Shown in pieces: positions 1 to 8,000 of a stretch of DNA of 22,128 nt (position 1 is its first letter; every line of letters starts with the position of its first letter). The notes beneath the pieces are model-generated. The model was not told where the DNA came from. It ran no database searches and saw only the letters and a list, made by a program, of their open reading frames with translations. Made by a program: the position numbers and the translations under genes. Origin of the DNA: CAVHIG01 sp963636105 (GTDB taxonomy: Bacteria > Bacillota > Clostridia > Peptostreptococcales > Anaerovoracaceae); contig CAVHIG010000030.1 in assembly GCA_963636105.1 (NCBI GenBank), positions 1-22,128 on the forward strand. Direction: 5' to 3'.

Positions 1-124
1 GTGCCAAAGGCTCGCAGCAGCCAAAACCCTGGCTCGAATCGCTTGCTGCCTCTAACTGCTCGTCGCAAGGGCATGCAGCCAGCTACCGCCCCAAATCTTC
101 CTTACAACAATAATTTGAAAAAAC
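1..124 (-). repeat. Truncated copy 1 of dispersed structured repeat
   Basis: Read on the minus strand, this stretch matches the first half of the complete repeat at 2377-2633 with only a few substitutions and one missing G. The 40 bases closest to the window edge are identical to 2460-2499. The copy is cut by the left edge of the window, just before the central 13-bp hairpin of the full copy. It lies just beyond the terminator of the minus-strand hom operon. An open reading frame that crosses it on the plus strand looks like chance. Confidence 0.9.
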
Positions 125-129
125 TATAC

Positions 130-179
130 AAAACGACCCGAAATGTAAGTTTGAGGCAGCTCACATTCCGGGCCGTTTT
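130..179 (-). terminator. Intrinsic terminator of the trmL-hom-SEC-C unit
   Basis: The minus-strand RNA forms a 20-bp uninterrupted stem with arms AAAACGGCCCGGAATGTGAG and CTTACATTTCGGGTCGTTTT and a 10-base loop, followed by a T-rich run. Three of the pairs are G-U. Read on the plus strand the same positions would be A-C mismatches, so the hairpin is built for minus-strand transcripts. It lies 12 bases past the SEC-C gene stop codon. Confidence 0.9.
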
Positions 180-191
180 TAAAGTCGCCTG

Positions 192-692
192 CTATTTATT
201 TGCGCCGCAGCACTTCTTGTATTTCTTGCCGCTGCCGCAAGGACACGGGTCATTTCTGCCCGGCGTCTTTTCCTTCACAACCGTGCGCGAACGTCTCCAC
301 GCATCCGCAATAGCCTTCTTTTCCTCATCCGTGTAGATCGCATCCCACTCAGGAAGGCCGTAAAGATAGTCAGCCTCAGCATTTATCATATTGAAAAACA
401 GCTTTTCGTAGATGATATCCATATCGATCATGCTGTCCTCTGTGATAGTCTCAAGGTCGAAGCTATTTTCGAGGCTCGTCTGTATTCCATCCAAAAATCC
501 CATAAAAATAGTAGGATTTGCCTCATACTTCTCCGCAAGCTCCTTGAATGTGCCCGTCACCTTTGTCTGCTTATTTGCCAGAATATCCTTGTAAATCCTC
601 GTCTCTGTCTCGCTGTATTCCTTCCAGAAAGACTCAAAGGTCTTCTCCGTCTGATTGTCAATGAGATCGTTCCAATCTTTAAATAAGCTCAT
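192..692 (-). CDS. SEC-C metal-binding motif protein
   Basis: This 166-residue protein ends in a typical SEC-C motif, RNDPCPCGSGKKYKKCC, at about residues 145-163. In SecA and other proteins this motif binds one zinc ion through its Cys residues. The first 130 residues are acidic and probably helical, with no signal peptide or membrane segment, and I recognise no other domain there. The start is set by GGAGG eight bases upstream. That ribosome site lies inside the last codons of hom, whose stop codon is only three bases from this start, so the two genes are co-transcribed and possibly translationally coupled. Its role is unknown; a link to SecA, ribosomes or amino-acid metabolism would be a guess. 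The metal-binding call is firm and the function is open. Confidence 0.85.
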   Translation of the reverse strand: MSLFKDWNDLIDNQTEKTFESFWKEYSETETRIYKDILANKQTKVTGTFKELAEKYEANPTIFMGFLDGIQTSLENSFDLETITEDSMIDMDIIYEKLFFNMINAEADYLYGLPEWDAIYTDEEKKAIADAWRRSRTVVKEKTPGRNDPCPCGSGKKYKKCCGANK

Positions 693-695
693 TTC

Positions 696-1667
696 TTATA
701 CCTCCATATTTCTTCCGATATCTATAATGTCGCCAAGAACCGCGCTGCCTGTCGGAAGCGGGCCTGCGCCCTTACCATAAAACATAAGCTCACCTACGGC
801 GTTTCCGCATACAAAGACCGCATTGAACTCGTTATTTACGCCGGCGAGAGGATGCTCCATAGGAAGCTTCGTCGGCTTTACGGCATAGCTAAGCTCGCCA
901 TTTTCCATCTTTGCAGTCGCAAGAAGCTTGATTTTGCAGCCCTCAGCCCTTGCGGCATCTATGTCCGCCTTTGTGATCCTGCTTATACCCACTGTCGGGA
1001 TGTCTGCCGGCGCTACATACTTATCAAACATGATCGCGATGAGTATCGAAAGCTTATTTGCAACGTCGATGCCCTCTACGTCAGCCGTCGGGTCAGCCTC
1101 CGCAAAGCCCTTCTCCTGGGCGGATTTCAAAGCCTCCTCGTAAGGCAGTCCGTACTCGCCCATCTGCGTCAAAATGTAATTTGTAGTGCCGTTTACGATG
1201 CCGAGCACCTCTGTGAAAGCATTGCTCTGAAGCGCCGTCGTAATCGCGTTTATGATTGGAATTCCGCCGCCTACACTGGCCTCAAAGCGGAAGAGCACCT
1301 TGTTTTCCTTTGCGCAGGTATTGAGCTTTTCCCAATTTGCGGCCACTGCTGCCTTATTTGCCGTCACTACGTGCTTTCCGGCCTTCATAGCTGCGAGCAT
1401 ATAGCTTGTGGCTGGCTCTATTCCGCCCAGAACCTCAACAACGACGTCAATCTCCGGATTATTTGTGATGTCTTCTGCGTTTTGCGTAAACTGCGCGGCT
1501 GTGAGCGAGCCCTCTCTTTTCTTCGAGGCGTCGCGTACCAGCACCTTTTTTACAGCAATATCAAGGCCGAGCGCCTTTTCTATATGAGCCCTGTTCATTT
1601 CGAGAGCCGCATATGTGCCGCTGCCTACATTTCCAAAGCCCAAAAGGCCGATATTTACTTTCTTCAT
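696..1667 (-). CDS. hom: Homoserine dehydrogenase, short form without ACT domain
   Basis: The protein should reduce aspartate semialdehyde to homoserine with NAD(P)H, at the branch to threonine and methionine. The N-terminal Rossmann nucleotide-binding loop GFGNVGSG is at residues 10-17. An ANKAAVA segment and the family stretch around VEGIDVANKLSIL follow in the catalytic domain, and the conserved C-terminal GKGAGPLPTGSAVLGDI is present. It has 323 residues and stops right after the catalytic domain. Many bacterial enzymes run to 400-440 residues with a C-terminal ACT domain that senses threonine. The reading frame is clean and the stop lies beside the next gene, so this looks like a natural short form and not a frameshift. 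The start is supported by AAGGAG ten bases upstream. It has its own promoter downstream of trmL and is followed by the SEC-C gene. Confidence 0.93.
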   Translation of the reverse strand: MKKVNIGLLGFGNVGSGTYAALEMNRAHIEKALGLDIAVKKVLVRDASKKREGSLTAAQFTQNAEDITNNPEIDVVVEVLGGIEPATSYMLAAMKAGKHVVTANKAAVAANWEKLNTCAKENKVLFRFEASVGGGIPIINAITTALQSNAFTEVLGIVNGTTNYILTQMGEYGLPYEEALKSAQEKGFAEADPTADVEGIDVANKLSILIAIMFDKYVAPADIPTVGISRITKADIDAARAEGCKIKLLATAKMENGELSYAVKPTKLPMEHPLAGVNNEFNAVFVCGNAVGELMFYGKGAGPLPTGSAVLGDIIDIGRNMEV

Positions 1668-1704
1668 AACGTTATTTCTCCTTTTCCGTTTCCTTTTTTC
1701 AAGG

Positions 1705-1746
1705 CAGGGGAAAAATCATCTCGAATCACCTTATGCGTATCCCCTG
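1705..1746 (-). promoter_or_regulatory. Inverted repeat in hom 5' leader
   Basis: CAGGGGA and TCCCCTG form perfect 7-base arms 28 bases apart, at the very start of the predicted hom transcript. The arms could form a 5' hairpin in the mRNA. No run of U follows it, so it is not an obvious attenuator, and it matches no riboswitch I know. Its function is unknown. Confidence 0.4.
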
Positions 1747-1753
1747 AAAAAAG

Positions 1754-1782
1754 ATTATATACCAAATCAGTCAAAATGTCTT
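1754..1782 (-). promoter_or_regulatory. Sigma-A-type promoter for hom
   Basis: On the minus strand there is a perfect TATAAT box (1754-1759) and a weaker -35, AAGACA (1777-1782), with a 17-base spacer. It lies between trmL and hom, so hom can be transcribed independently as well as by read-through from trmL. Confidence 0.65.
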
Positions 1783-1795
1783 TAAAAAAATAATT

Positions 1796-2278
1796 TTATT
1801 CCAAATCCGGAAAGCCAAGCTGCCGGAGCGCTTCGAAAAGTATGATATTGGCAGAATTGGCAAGGTTTAGAGAACGCAGCCGCGTCTCCGCACTCATAGG
1901 AATTCTAATCGCGTTTTCGGCATGCTCCGCTATGAAATCACGCGGAAGACCCCTCGTCTCGCGCCCGAAAAGAAGCATATCACCGTCCTGATAGCTGACA
2001 TCGGTATATTTCCGCCCGCCCTTTGTGGTCGCCAAAAACATACGCCTGTCCTCTCCCTCCGGCCCATACTTTTTCATAAAATCCGCAAGGCTTTCGTGCA
2101 CCTCGAGCTTTACATATGGCCAATAGTCGAGTCCCGCGCGCTTTACGCTCTTTTCGTCGATGCTGAAACCGAGTGGCTTCACCAAATGCAGTGTGCTTCC
2201 CGTAGCAGCGCAGGTACGTGCGATATTTCCGGTATTTGGCGGTATCTCAGGTTCTACAAATACAATATTAAGTGACAT
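1796..2278 (-). CDS. trmL: tRNA (cytidine/uridine-34-2'-O)-methyltransferase TrmL
   Basis: This 160-residue protein is a minimal SPOUT-class methyltransferase of the TrmL/YibK family, which methylates the ribose of the wobble base in some tRNAs using S-adenosylmethionine. Diagnostic stretches are the N-terminal NIVFVEPEIPPNTGNIARTC, the middle LLFGRETRGLP that belongs to the trefoil-knot cofactor site, and the C-terminal IPM...RSLNLANSANIILFEALRQL. The length equals that of the single-domain family. The start follows a strong AAGGAGG ribosome site at five bases and lies downstream of a near-consensus promoter. No terminator was seen between it and hom, so some read-through is likely. Confidence 0.95.
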   Translation of the reverse strand: MSLNIVFVEPEIPPNTGNIARTCAATGSTLHLVKPLGFSIDEKSVKRAGLDYWPYVKLEVHESLADFMKKYGPEGEDRRMFLATTKGGRKYTDVSYQDGDMLLFGRETRGLPRDFIAEHAENAIRIPMSAETRLRSLNLANSANIILFEALRQLGFPDLE

Positions 2279-2317
2279 ATTCTACCTCCTTCTCAGCACA
2301 TCCGCCGAGCATAAAAA

Positions 2318-2346
2318 ATTGTAAACAACTATTCTTCAAATGTCAA
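2318..2346 (-). promoter_or_regulatory. Promoter for trmL
   Basis: On the minus strand the -35 TTGACA (2341-2346) and the -10 TACAAT (2318-2323) are separated by exactly 17 bases, about 40 bases upstream of the trmL start codon. This is close to the vegetative sigma-A consensus. Confidence 0.8.
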
Positions 2347-2376
2347 TTGCATATCGGAAAATTACTGGATTTATGC

Positions 2377-2633
2377 TTTTTCAAATTATTGTTGCAAGGA
2401 AGATTTGGGGGTGGTAGCTGGCTGCAGGCCCTTGTGACGAGCAGCTAGAGACAGCAAGCGATTCGAGCCAGGGTTTTGGCTGCTGCGAGCCTTTGGCACG
2501 GATTTTGCTCCGCAAAATCCGTGTGGACAAAGTCGCAGCCCAAAACCGGCGAGATGAGCTTAGCTGTCTCCTGCGAGGAACACCAGGCCAAAGACAGCTT
2601 TAACCCCCAAATCTTCAAATGTAGTTTGAAAAA
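2377..2633 (+). repeat. Complete copy 2 of dispersed structured repeat (MITE-like or structured RNA)
   Basis: This 257-base element is one long imperfect palindrome. The ends pair as TTTTTCAAA (2377-2385) with TTTGAAAAA (2625-2633). Next comes a perfect 14-bp helix of 2399-2412 (GAAGATTTGGGGGT) with 2603-2616. Then follow AGCTG/CAGCT, GAGACAGC (2448-2455) with GCTGTCTC (2563-2570), GGTTTTGG with CCAAAACC (2540-2547), CTGCGA with TCGCAG, CTTTG with CAAAG, and a terminal 13-bp hairpin (2496-2508 with 2512-2524). Truncated copies lie at 1-124 (minus) and 22032-22128 (plus). It encodes no convincing protein. It could be a non-autonomous mobile element or a structured RNA. No clear target-site duplication was seen. 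Confidence 0.85.
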
Positions 2634-2643
2634 GTATACATTT

Positions 2644-2689
2644 AAAAAATACAGGATAGGATGCAAAAGGTTTCTATTCTGTATTTTTT
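2644..2689 (+). terminator. Terminator-like hairpin just past repeat copy 2
   Basis: Arms 2644-2659 and 2674-2689 form a 16-bp stem (one G-U pair) around a 14-base loop, and the 3' arm ends in a run of seven T. It lies ten bases after the repeat and upstream of the promoter of the SLH gene. No plus-strand protein gene precedes it, so what it would terminate is the repeat itself, if transcribed. Confidence 0.65.
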
Positions 2690-2727
2690 TGAAGAATAAT
2701 CCTATACCTAGGGAACTTTTGCTTTTT

Positions 2728-2797
2728 GCCTTGCGTCTACTTATCGTAAATGTGATTCACAATTTTGCAAAAATTAGTATAAGGGCCGACGCAAGGC
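2728..2797. promoter_or_regulatory. 10-bp inverted repeat bracketing the SLH-gene promoter
   Basis: GCCTTGCGTC (2728-2737) and GACGCAAGGC (2788-2797) are perfect complements 50 bases apart. Between them lie a candidate -35 TTCACA (2756-2761) and -10 TATAAG (2778-2783) with a 16-base spacer. The arms could be paired operator half-sites. The right arm would be in the 5' leader of the mRNA. The binding factor is unknown. Confidence 0.5.
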
Positions 2798-2825
2798 GGC
2801 GGAATTCAAAGGAATGGAGATTTTT

Positions 2826-4868
2826 ATGAAAAAGACAATATCTGTATTAGTGGTGCTGGCGATGCTGTTTTCGCTGGCAATGCCAGTATTTGCAGACGAG
2901 GCAAACAGCGCACAGCTTGAAAAAGCTATAAAAGAAGCAAAAGCCATTGTAGATGTGCCGGATAGCTTTAGTGATTTTGACTATTATTCTTGGGCTGAGG
3001 AGAGCGGAACAGTCTGGACCTTCACCTGGACAGAACCAAGCAGCGATTCAAGCATCACTGTCACTATGGATGCAAGCTATAATCTGACAAGCTTCTACAA
3101 GTATATTGATTCTCAAGATAGGACGGGACTCGGTAAGATATCCTCAGAAGAGGGACAAAAAGCAGCTGAGGCTTTTCTGAATAAGGCAATGCCTGATAAG
3201 TACCAGGGTTATGCTTTAAAAAATCAAAATGCAAGCTATGGTTATCTTTATCTGAATTACGATATGACTGTAAATGGTCTGCCTCTTGCCTTTGTAAATA
3301 CTTCAATTACAGTAGATCTGTACTCAGGCGAGGTTGAAAGCTATTATTGCTATGACAAAAGCTCAGACCTTACAGCCGAGCTTCAAAAGAAGCTCACTTA
3401 TCCTGAAGTCAGCAATGCGATGAGCAAGGATAAGGCCGTAGAAAAGTACCTCGAAAATATCGGCGTAAAGCTTTGCTATATGACAAAGACTGATTATCAG
3501 GCAAAAACCAGGACAAGCTTCCCGGCGTATGTTATAGAAGATAGTTCTGTTTATATCGATGCCGTAAACGGCGAGAAGGTCACCGCACAGACGAATTTCG
3601 ACAACGGCGGCGGTTATGCGGGTTCATCGATGGCTACCGAGTATAAGACTGCTGAGAGCGAAGGCGATAGCCTTACACCTTCAGAGCAGGCCGAGGTAGA
3701 TACCGCGGCAGGATTTATCTCACAGGATGAGGCAGTAAAAATCATCGCAAAATATTGCTCGGATATAAGCAAAAATGGAAAGGTTCTTTCTAAGAGTATA
3801 AATAAAGATCCTTATGAAAAGGATAGATATATTATGTATCTCTCCTTTGAAAACGGAGATGCTTCTGTAAACGCAAAGACCGGCGAGCTGCTCTCATATT
3901 ACGTATATGATGACAATTCATCCGAAAAAGGTATAAGTAAGGAAAAAGCCAAGAATATAGCGGACAACTTTATTAAGAACGCTGCAAGTGAAAAAAGCTC
4001 TGAGATGGTATACACAGAGCGTAATGACTACAGCACTGACAGCTATACCTTCTGGTATAAGCGTCAGGTAAACGGCATAGAATATAGCGACAATGGAATC
4101 TGCATCACAGTAAATAAGGCTGATGGCAAGATTACATCCTATGATTTGACCTGGTATAATGATGTGACCTTTGCAAGCGTAGATAAAGTCATCTCCGAGA
4201 AGGCTGCTTTGGATGAATTTGTAAAAGATGGATTCAATGCGCAGTATATAATCACGGTTGACAATAATATCGCTATGGTATACGGGTTCTCCGGAAGCTT
4301 TGCTTACAATATCGACCCGTTTACAGGCGCAAAGATAAATTCGAGAGGCGAGGCATATCGAGACACTAGCGCCGTTTCCGCTTATAGTGACATAAAAGGC
4401 AAATGGTACGAAAGTACTGTAAAAAAACTCCTGGATAATGGTTATTACCTCCCTAGCACTGACAGAAAATTCAATGGAAATTCAAAGATCACGCAGGAAA
4501 ACTTCTTGAGATATCTCTTTTCGACAATAGAAGCTTACTATAATACGGAAGACTTCTATGAATTTATGATAAACAGAGGCGTATTAAAGGAAGGCGAGAA
4601 GAATTCTGCCGCAAATGTTACGCGCGCTGAGGCCGCAAAATATATGATTCGATATATGAATCTTGAAAAGGCCGGCGAGCAGTCCGCTATATACAAAAAT
4701 GTATTTAAGGATAAGGTGCCTGCAGGTTACGAGGGATATGCAGCTCTTGCGAAGGCTCTCGGAATAATGAAGGGAGATACAAATGGCAGATTCAACGGAA
4801 GCAGCTTGCTTACAAATGCCGAGGCAGCGGTGATCGTATATAATACCCTGAATTTGCAGGAAAATTAA
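2826..4868 (+). CDS. Secreted YcdB/PepSY-like protein with C-terminal SLH repeats
   Basis: This 680-residue exported protein starts with a Sec signal peptide (MKKTISVLVVLAML...) and a likely cut after VFA at residue 23. The next 490 residues carry repeated units of YcdB/PepSY type: alternating stretches like ISSEEGQKAAEAFLNKA, ISQDEAVKIIAKY and ISKEKAKNIADNFI, each followed by strands with an NAKTGELLSYYVYDD-like turn. From about residue 515 to the end are S-layer-homology segments (YSDIKGKWYESTVKKLLDNG; then VFKDKVPAGYEGYAALAKALGIMKG with GRFNGSSLLTNAEAA), which should anchor it to cell-wall polymer. I chose the ATG at 2826 because GGAG is six bases upstream; the ATG at 2814 has no spaced ribosome site. 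The substrate or role of the YcdB part is unknown. It appears to be a single-gene unit. Confidence 0.82.
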   Translation: MKKTISVLVVLAMLFSLAMPVFADEANSAQLEKAIKEAKAIVDVPDSFSDFDYYSWAEESGTVWTFTWTEPSSDSSITVTMDASYNLTSFYKYIDSQDRTGLGKISSEEGQKAAEAFLNKAMPDKYQGYALKNQNASYGYLYLNYDMTVNGLPLAFVNTSITVDLYSGEVESYYCYDKSSDLTAELQKKLTYPEVSNAMSKDKAVEKYLENIGVKLCYMTKTDYQAKTRTSFPAYVIEDSSVYIDAVNGEKVTAQTNFDNGGGYAGSSMATEYKTAESEGDSLTPSEQAEVDTAAGFISQDEAVKIIAKYCSDISKNGKVLSKSINKDPYEKDRYIMYLSFENGDASVNAKTGELLSYYVYDDNSSEKGISKEKAKNIADNFIKNAASEKSSEMVYTERNDYSTDSYTFWYKRQVNGIEYSDNGICITVNKADGKITSYDLTWYNDVTFASVDKVISEKAALDEFVKDGFNAQYIITVDNNIAMVYGFSGSFAYNIDPFTGAKINSRGEAYRDTSAVSAYSDIKGKWYESTVKKLLDNGYYLPSTDRKFNGNSKITQENFLRYLFSTIEAYYNTEDFYEFMINRGVLKEGEKNSAANVTRAEAAKYMIRYMNLEKAGEQSAIYKNVFKDKVPAGYEGYAALAKALGIMKGDTNGRFNGSSLLTNAEAAVIVYNTLNLQEN

Positions 4869-4920
4869 GCTACAACTAAAGTATTAAATCACATAAAACT
4901 CTTAAATTGCCGAAAATTTA

Positions 4921-4955
4921 CGAAAAAAAGCGTATTTTATGATACGCTTTTTTCG
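4921..4955 (+). terminator. Terminator after the SLH-protein gene
   Basis: GCGTAT (4930-4935) pairs with ATACGC (4942-4947), flanked by a seven-A run on the left and a six-T run on the right. This makes an A/T-extended hairpin that could work on either strand. It lies about 50 bases after the stop codon. Confidence 0.85.
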
Positions 4956-5001
4956 TGCAATAATATGGTATAAATTTCAAAGACGGAGGTAATTTTCGAA
5001 T

Positions 5002-8000
5002 ATGGGATTGAAGCTTGGAATAGATGTAGGCTCGACGACTGTAAAGCTCGTGCTTCTTGATGAGAATGATAAAATTGTATACAGCAGATATGAGCGTCAC
5101 ATGTCAAATGTATTTTTGAAGGTGAGTGAGCTTTTGGAGGATTTTTATCGTGAGAAGGGGGATCTCAGGGTAAAGGCCGTGATTACGGGCTCCGGTGGAC
5201 TTTCGCTGGCAAGCCTCCTTGGACTTCCTTTTGAGCAGGAGGTGATATCGTGCTCAAAGGCCGTTGAGGAGTGCATTCCAAAGACTGATGTAGCGATTGA
5301 GCTCGGCGGTGAGGATGCAAAGATTACTTTTTACGGCGCGACTGTTGAGCAGCGTATGAATGGCACTTGTGCCGGAGGAACGGGCGCGTTTATTGACCAA
5401 ATGGCAGTGCTTTTGAATACTGACGCAAATGGTCTGAATGAAGGCGCAAAAAAATATAAGACAATATATCCAATAGCTGCCAGATGCGGTGTATTCGCAA
5501 AGACGGATATTCAGCCGCTCATAAATGATGGAGCTGCTTTTGAGGATATTTCGGTCTCGATTTTTCAGGCTGTAGTAAATCAAACAATAAGCGGGCTCGC
5601 CTGCGGCAGAACTATTAAAGGAAACGTCGCTTTTCTCGGTGGACCGCTGTTTTTCCTTTCAGAGCTTAGAAAGAGATTTATCGAGACGCTGCATCTTACG
5701 GAGGAGCAGGTGATTTTCCCTGAAAACTCGCAGTATTTTGTAGCTATGGGAGCTGCACTTCTTGCGGAGTCGAAAGAGGAGACCAGCATTGAAAAGCTTG
5801 TAAATACAATAAAAAACGCAGATCCTGAGATGCTTTCCGATACAAAGCACATAAAGCCGCTTTTCAAGGATGAGGCGGATTATGAGGCTTTCAAAGCGAG
5901 ACATGAGAAGGATAAAATAAAGAGGGCAGATATAAAGAAGGCCTCGGGTGAGCTTTTCCTTGGAATAGATGCAGGCTCTACAACAACAAAGGCTGTACTT
6001 ATAGACAAAGAGAGCAATTTGCTATACTCCTTCTACCGCGGTAATGAAGGTAAGCCTGTAGAGGCTACAATGCAAATGCTTCGCGAGCTTTATAGCCTGC
6101 TGCCTTCGGAGGCTTATATCGCAAGCACATATGTGACAGGCTATGGAGAAGGCCTTATAAAGGCCGCATACAAGGCGGACGGCGGCATAATTGAGACTAT
6201 GGCTCATTATAAGGGAGCAAATGAATTTTTGCCCGGAGTCGAATTTATCCTTGATATCGGCGGCCAGGATATGAAGTGCATGAAAATCAAGGACGGAGCT
6301 ATATATAATATCATGCTGAATGAAGCCTGCTCTTCCGGCTGCGGTTCCTTTATAGAAACTTATGCTAGATCTGTAGATATGAGCGTAGCCGATTTTGCAA
6401 AGGAAGGACTTTTTGCGAGCGCACCTGTGGATTTGGGTACCAGATGTACCGTATTTATGAATTCCAAGGTAAAGCAGGCACAAAAGGAAGGAGCTACCAT
6501 AGGAGATATATCCGCGGGACTTTCCTTCTCCGTTGTAAAAAATGCGCTATACAAGGTTATAAAGCTTAGAAATACGGACGAAGCAGGTGAAAAGATTGTC
6601 GTTCAGGGCGGTACGTTCTTAAATGATTCCGTCCTCAGAAGTATAGAGCTGATATTCGGTAAGGATGTGGTAAGGCCTGATATAGCAGGACTTATGGGAG
6701 CCTATGGCGCCGCTATTTTCGCAAGAGAAAATCATGAAACGGGTGCGCACTCGACATTACTTACAGCTGAAGCTCTCGACAGCTTTACTATAAAAAATAC
6801 ACATACAAGATGCGGCGGCTGTGAAAATCACTGTCTGCTTACTATAAATAGCTTCAATGACGGAAGCCGTTATATAACAGGAAATCGATGCGAAAAGGGC
6901 GAGGGCAAGGAAAAGAATTCAAATAATCTTCCAAACCTCTATGAATACAAATTCAAGCGTCTTTTCGAATACGAGCCGCTTTCCGAGGAAGCTGCTACGC
7001 GCGGCGTGGTCGGAATACCGAGAGTTCTCAATATGTATGAGAATTATCCGTTTTGGTTTACCTTCTTCACTGAGCTTGGTTTTAGAGTCGTGCTTTCACC
7101 GCAGTCAAGCAAGGAGATGTATGAGCAGGGCATGGAGACTATATCATCCGATACCGCTTGCTATCCCGCAAAGCTTGTACATGGACATGTAAAATGGCTT
7201 GTGGATAATGACATAAAGTGGATATTCTATCCAAGCATAAATTATGAGCGCATAGAGGATACTACTCAGCCAAATCATTACAACTGTCCTATAGTGGCCA
7301 CATATCCGGAGGTAATCGGAAATAATATGGAGGATATTTTTGCCGCTTCCAATGTGGTATTCAGTCATCCTTTCCTGCCATATGATGATGACGAATGTCT
7401 GATGCGTGAGCTCACAGGACTTTTCAACGGCTCTATTTCCAAAGACGAAATCAAGGCAGCCGTAGTAAAGGCCAGGAAGGAAGATGAGAATTTCAAGCAC
7501 GATATGAGGCAGGCGGGAGAGCGCACTCTAAAGTACATAGAGGAGCATGGCATAAAGGGTATTATCCTTGCAGGCCGCCCTTATCATTTGGATCCTGAGA
7601 TCAATCATGGCATAGATAAGCTTATCACGCAATTTGACATGGCGGTGCTTACAGAGGATTCTGTAGCTCATCTCGCGACGCTTACAAGGCCTATCAGAGT
7701 ACTGGATCAATGGATGTACCATTCACGCCTTTACAGAGCGGCTACTTTTGCCGGCACGAGAGAAGACGTCGAGCTGATACAGCTAAACTCATTCGGATGC
7801 GGACTCGACGCCGTTACCACAGATCAGGTAGAGGAAATCGCGAGAAGCTGCAACAAGCTCTATACCGTGCTCAAGATAGATGAGGGCTCAAATCTCGGAG
7901 CCGCAAGGATAAGGATAAGATCTCTGGCCGCGGCTATGTCAGAAAGAAAGAAAAACGGAATCAAGCCTCACGAAAGTAACGATCACTTTGAAAGAAAGCT

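Noticed and set aside
1..336. Plus-strand open frame at the left edge
   Set aside because: It runs through the dispersed repeat, the hom-operon terminator and the antisense of the SEC-C gene, and has no ribosome site or recognisable domain.
852..1793. 313-codon plus-strand open frame opposite hom
   Set aside because: It is a frame shadow of a well-supported gene, has a Cys/Arg-rich composition and no family resemblance.
2445..2829. Open frames on both strands across the complete repeat
   Set aside because: They follow the palindromic element and its terminator and have no ribosome site, so they are explained by the repeat.
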